Source of the DNA: UBA1447 sp964612185
GTDB taxonomy: Bacteria > Bacillota > Clostridia > Oscillospirales > Acutalibacteraceae
DNA: 64,000 bases
NCBI GenBank assembly: GCA_964612185.1
Contig: CAZTCR010000009.1
Span: 1 to 64,000 of the forward strand
Direction: 5' to 3'
Positions 61,161 through 64,000 of this stretch are shown here, piece by piece. How positions within the stretch are numbered: position 1 is the stretch's first letter; every line of letters starts with the position of its first letter. The translations under genes and the position numbers were made by a program. The notes under the pieces were generated by a model, which made no database searches, was not told the origin of the DNA, and was given only the letters and a program-made list of their open reading frames with translations.

Positions 61161-62531
61161 TTACCGGGTTGGGCTATTCAACTGCTTTTCAATCTCCCGG
61201 TTCATTGTATCATAGACAGCCCAGTCTACGCTGTTCAGCCGGAAGGCTTTCAGGTAAACATCCTGCAACAGCTTGACAATAAAGAGGCTCGCTTGCGGTG
61301 TTCTTTTTATGTCCGCGGGCTTTCTTTGCGGGCCCTTCTTTTCTATCCAGGCATCATCCACGCAGATAATTTCGTGCGCAGCCTTGTTGCGTATCAACTG
61401 CTCATATTCCTGCAACATGTTGATTTTCTTTTTCAACTCATCATCGTCGGAAAAGAACGAGATAAACAGGCAAAGATTAGACCCCGCCAAAAAGGAATCT
61501 TCAAAATCCCTGTTTTTCGCCCCGCAAAAATGCGCCCACAGGTCTGCTGAATCCGCCTGTATTTTTCCCGCCCTGACCATATATGTTTTTCTTTTACTGT
61601 CATATTCGCAGTACTTTTCTTTCACATCCACCCGGCAGTTATTCTTCAAATACGCCTCATACAAATCGGCAATTACAGGTGATATGCCGCGCGCGAAATC
61701 CATGAGTTCTCCCCGTGCCTGCTTGATTTGAAGATACAAAATGTATTCAAAAACCGTGCGTTCCTCCGGCGCTGCGGGCGGTGCTGTCATCGCGCGTTCG
61801 GCCGGCGTAAGTTGTTCGATAAACGCGTTGTTCTGCATAAACCGCAGGCGCGCCGCTTCTAAAAGACGCAGGGCGTCGTGGCTGATATGCCGGTCAATGC
61901 TTTGCGCTACGCTCAGTGCGCCGACATAGTCAAAGTTGTTAATCAGCGTGGTGATATACTCCTTGGCAAACCTTGCTTTGAGGTTCTCGCTTGCCACTTC
62001 ACGCAGCCGGTTTGTGGCGGGGTTTTGCGGGGTATTGCCTTCCAGTTGTTCCCATTCGCTTTGCAAGTCGAGCGCGTCAACCCTTGCGCCGCCTTCGCCG
62101 GGCGAATCGACCTGCAGGGGAATGAGACGGTGGCAGCTTAGGGCACAAATCAGGTTGCAGGCATTTTTCATTTGCGGCGTACCGGAACTGAGGTTGACAA
62201 GGATGTCGCAGTTCGGGTTGTCGCGGACAATTTCATCGATTGTTTTTTCAAACGGCTCGTAAAACGCCTCAAAATCGTTCGGCTTTGTCACTTCGCGGTG
62301 TTTAAGCTTGATGATTTCACAGGCAAACCCCTCTTTTTCGCAAAGCCGGCGCGCGAAATACGCGTAGCGGTCGTCCTTATCGTCAAGCGTCGCCACTTCC
62401 GCACTCATGAAAAGATATGCGCGCTGCGGCCGGCGGTGCCGCAGTATATGTAAAAACGAGCCGTCACAATGCCTTGCCACGGGGTCTGTATGCCCGATTG
62501 GCGAAAAAAGCACCTGTTCGTTCATGTTCAT
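61161..62531 (-). CDS. csm6: Csm6: CARF-HEPN ribonuclease of type III CRISPR
   Basis: A 456-residue Csm6. The N-terminal CARF domain (1-~150) has VLFSPIGHTDP and the ligand-contact motif NLSSGTPQMKNA (115-124), and would bind cyclic oligoadenylate made by Cas10. The C-terminal HEPN domain carries the R-x4-H ribonuclease motif IRNKAAHEII with R381 and H386. On phage detection it would degrade RNA nonspecifically. The ATG overlaps the cas6 stop (ATGA), so the two are co-translated. No cas10/csm2-5 gene is inside the window. Either ATG 62531 or ATG 62525 could be used. Confidence 0.9.
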   Translation of the reverse strand: MNMNEQVLFSPIGHTDPVARHCDGSFLHILRHRRPQRAYLFMSAEVATLDDKDDRYAYFARRLCEKEGFACEIIKLKHREVTKPNDFEAFYEPFEKTIDEIVRDNPNCDILVNLSSGTPQMKNACNLICALSCHRLIPLQVDSPGEGGARVDALDLQSEWEQLEGNTPQNPATNRLREVASENLKARFAKEYITTLINNFDYVGALSVAQSIDRHISHDALRLLEAARLRFMQNNAFIEQLTPAERAMTAPPAAPEERTVFEYILYLQIKQARGELMDFARGISPVIADLYEAYLKNNCRVDVKEKYCEYDSKRKTYMVRAGKIQADSADLWAHFCGAKNRDFEDSFLAGSNLCLFISFFSDDDELKKKINMLQEYEQLIRNKAAHEIICVDDAWIEKKGPQRKPADIKRTPQASLFIVKLLQDVYLKAFRLNSVDWAVYDTMNREIEKQLNSPTR

Positions 62532-63283
62532 TCAACCTTTCCGTCTGTCTGCACAGCACCCATACCCAGCGCGCATTTTATACCGAGCCCGGTGTATTCC
62601 GCGGAACCCATCAGTAAATTAAACAACCGCAGCATCGGCGCGGGACCCCTGACGGACAGTGTCATATAGCCCGAAAAAGAGGGGATCTGCACCCCCTTGA
62701 TTTGGTACCGGAAACTGCGCAGATTATAGCCGGTTATTTTTGCCGAGTCGACGAGTTGCGCGGTACCTTCCTCGTCGCTAATCGCGGTGTTTTGGGCAAA
62801 ACTGTTCCACTTATTGACCGCGCTGTTGATTATCAGCGCGGGGGATGGGAATACGGCGTAGCCGCCCTCCGTCTTAAAGGCGCAAGGCGTCAACAGGTTA
62901 ATCTGTACGCGCGCCTGCGGCTCTTCCTCAAAGTAATGCTGTTTAAGCAGTTCATCCTCACTTGTCTTTTTATCCGCTCGTTTTTCAATTACTTTCAGCA
63001 CACAATTCTGCTTTTCAACAAAGAATTCATCCGGTTCCAGCAGCGCCGGCAAAAATATTTCGGCCGCTTCGTCCGTGAGCAGGTTAACGACCCACTGCGC
63101 GCGCGGGGTGTTTTTTTGCGGCCTTAAATACTGGCTCAGCGGCTTGAGCCCTGTTTCATGCAGGTATTCCGCAAAGCCGGGTTCCGCTTTTTTAAGCAGT
63201 TCCGCGTACAGGTTGTATGCCCAAAAAATATTTGGTATTTTGCCGTCCATGGCTTCCAGTGTTAAAACAACTCTTGTAATCAT
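62528..63283 (-). CDS. cas6: Cas6 CRISPR RNA endonuclease
   Basis: A 251-residue Cas6 with two ferredoxin-like halves. The N-terminal catalytic region has FAEYLHETGLKPLSQYL, with H42 and K47 as likely catalytic residues, and the C-terminal G-rich loop is TGLGIKCALGMGAV (232-242). Cas6 cuts the CRISPR transcript at the 3' base of the repeat hairpin. It is the only processing nuclease visible here. Its 5' end is only 8 bp from the nearest degenerate repeat; ATG 63283 with AAAGGG-type sequence from the repeat lies just upstream. Translation is coupled to csm6. Confidence 0.93.
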   Translation of the reverse strand: MITRVVLTLEAMDGKIPNIFWAYNLYAELLKKAEPGFAEYLHETGLKPLSQYLRPQKNTPRAQWVVNLLTDEAAEIFLPALLEPDEFFVEKQNCVLKVIEKRADKKTSEDELLKQHYFEEEPQARVQINLLTPCAFKTEGGYAVFPSPALIINSAVNKWNSFAQNTAISDEEGTAQLVDSAKITGYNLRSFRYQIKGVQIPSFSGYMTLSVRGPAPMLRLFNLLMGSAEYTGLGIKCALGMGAVQTDGKVE

Positions 63284-63290
63284 ATTTTCC

Positions 63291-63456
63291 CCTTCCGTCC
63301 CCTTTCGGGGTTATATGGTTCTCAATAAAGCTCTACGAGGTAGAGCCAGGCAGCAAGGAGTTTCCGTCCCCTTTCGGGGTTGTATGGTTCTCAGTTTGAC
63401 GGCAAGGAAGTCAGTAAGCTGCGCATCGAGCAGTTTCCGTCCCCTTTCGGGGTTGT
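63291..63456 (-). CRISPR. Degenerate CRISPR repeats next to cas6 (trailer end)
   Basis: Three decayed repeats: 63291-63326 (first two bases CC instead of GT), 63360-63395 (two substitutions, TTGTATGG and CTCAGT) and 63433-63456 (only the first ~24 bp; the 3' third is lost). Spacers between them are 33 and 37 bp. Decay here and perfect copies farther right are as expected for the old, trailer end of an array transcribed leftwards. Confidence 0.85.
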
Positions 63457-63604
63457 GTCTGCGGCGGTAAGTAAGAAGCCGGAAGTCAGAAGGCGTGCGG
63501 GTTCCTTGACTCGTGCGTTTTTTTATCATACCGGATAGTTTTGTGTTGTTATATGTGCTTACCATCCGGCATCTAATGTCTGCAGTCTAAAATCTGATGT
63601 CTGG
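63457..63604. other. Repeat-free gap inside the CRISPR region
   Basis: About 148 bp separate the degenerate block from the intact array. It contains an inverted pair CCGGAT/ATCCGG (63531-63569) and a T7 run, but no repeat and no coding frame. It may be the scar of lost repeat-spacer units or an inserted element. Confidence 0.6.
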
Positions 63605-64000
63605 TGTTCCGTCCCCTTTCGGGGTTATATGGTTCTCAATGCCATGAACAGACCTGTTTGTAAGAGTTGCTACTTTGTTTCCGTCCCCTTTCGGGGTTAT
63701 ATGGTTCTCAATTTACACATGAAGTACATATCGTCACACACTTTTTCAGTTTCCGTCCCCTTTCGGGGTTATATGGTTCTCAATGTCAAAACTCGGTCAG
63801 CATGGAGCGCAGGCGTCAGTTTCCGTCCCCTTTCGGGGTTATATGGTTCTCAATTTGCTGCAAGCCTTTGCGATTGCGAAATCTTGAAATCGTTTCCGTC
63901 CCCTTTCGGGGTTATATGGTTCTCAATAAAACAAAATTTTTAAGAAAGGTTGTGTTAATTTGGTTTCCGTCCCCTTTCGGGGTTATATGGTTCTCAATGG
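63605..64000 (-). CRISPR. CRISPR array, six repeats, continuing beyond the window
   Basis: The 36-bp repeat starts GTTTCCGTCC and ends GGTTCTCAAT on the plus strand. Copies are at 63605-63640 (first two bases TG), 63677-63712, 63749-63784, 63819-63854, 63892-63927 and 63963-63998; spacers are 36, 36, 34, 37 and 35 bp. On the minus strand the core is CCCC-GAAA-GGGG followed by ACGGAAAC, which would be the 8-nt crRNA handle after Cas6 cleavage. The array is therefore probably transcribed leftwards, toward cas6 and csm6. The leader is not in the window. Confidence 0.95.

Noticed and set aside
60738..61550. 270-codon plus-strand frame over the promoter of the DUF4143 gene and the csm6 3' end
   Set aside because: It crosses a promoter with operator repeats and the 3' end of csm6; no family resemblance.
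63075..63470. Plus-strand frames running through the CRISPR repeats
   Set aside because: Their repeated peptides are translations of the CRISPR repeat.
1..64000. tRNA, rRNA, prophage or IS transposase genes
   Set aside because: None could be recognised by eye in either strand; a tRNA scan would be decisive.

Overview
The window looks like a chromosomal segment of an uncultured anaerobic Clostridia-type Firmicute (Oscillospirales-like). This is inferred from gene content, roughly 50% GC, strong AGGAGG-type ribosome binding sites, sigma-A promoters with 17-bp spacers, dockerin-like surface proteins and mosaic intergenic repeats. No rRNA, tRNA, phage or IS transposase gene was seen.

Layout. 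1-1.7 kb: a cluster of six back-to-back hairpins, a RhuM-Fic fusion gene and composite intergenic repeats. 1.7-6.4 kb: a beta-helix protein, a DUF4143 AAA ATPase, a LysE exporter and a compact four-gene DUF3990/DUF3791 module with its own promoter and terminator. 6.4-16.7 kb (mostly minus): a sugar-acid set (KDG-type kinase, 6-phosphogluconate dehydrogenase, PHP phosphoesterase, LarA-like racemase), a tandem-PII/DUF1538 pair, an aldo/keto reductase and a GPH symporter. 16.7-24.2 kb (minus): a secreted lipase-like hydrolase, a TIM-barrel-like protein, a zinc-ribbon membrane protein and an Ig-like protein in one tight cluster, then a DUF6273/dockerin protein. 24.6-35.6 kb: two carbohydrate-enzyme-like proteins, an aquaporin, a GNAT enzyme, large GLUG/Ig/dockerin surface proteins, two gene remnants and a Phd/ParE toxin-antitoxin pair. 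35.9-42.2 kb: a MarR-controlled heterodimeric ABC exporter whose large subunit (1292 aa) carries about six ~92-residue repeats between its first two membrane segments. 42.3-59.6 kb: an acyl-CoA synthetase, four more GPH symporters, a metallophosphoesterase, an ECF S component, an F420-ligase-like protein, a PRC-barrel protein and two paralogous ~750-aa beta-helix proteins. 59.6-64 kb: a second DUF4143 ATPase behind an operator-like repeat array, then csm6, cas6 and a CRISPR array that runs off the right edge.

How the parts may work together. Five GPH symporters, three beta-helix proteins and two or three glycosidase-like proteins suggest uptake and degradation of complex glycans, with sugar acids channelled through the kinase and 6-phosphogluconate dehydrogenase. 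The CRISPR part is the array-proximal end of a type III locus: the repeat encodes a CCCC-GAAA-GGGG hairpin on the minus strand, so crRNA would be made leftwards toward cas6 and csm6. The cas10/csm core and the leader must lie beyond the window if they exist.

Most unusual items: the repeat-inserted ABC exporter, the six-hairpin cluster, the direct-repeat arrays at 7.5 and 60.9 kb, the DUF3990 module with a probable CTG start, and the duplicated beta-helix/GPH block. No experimental or database check was possible; family names rest on recognised motifs.
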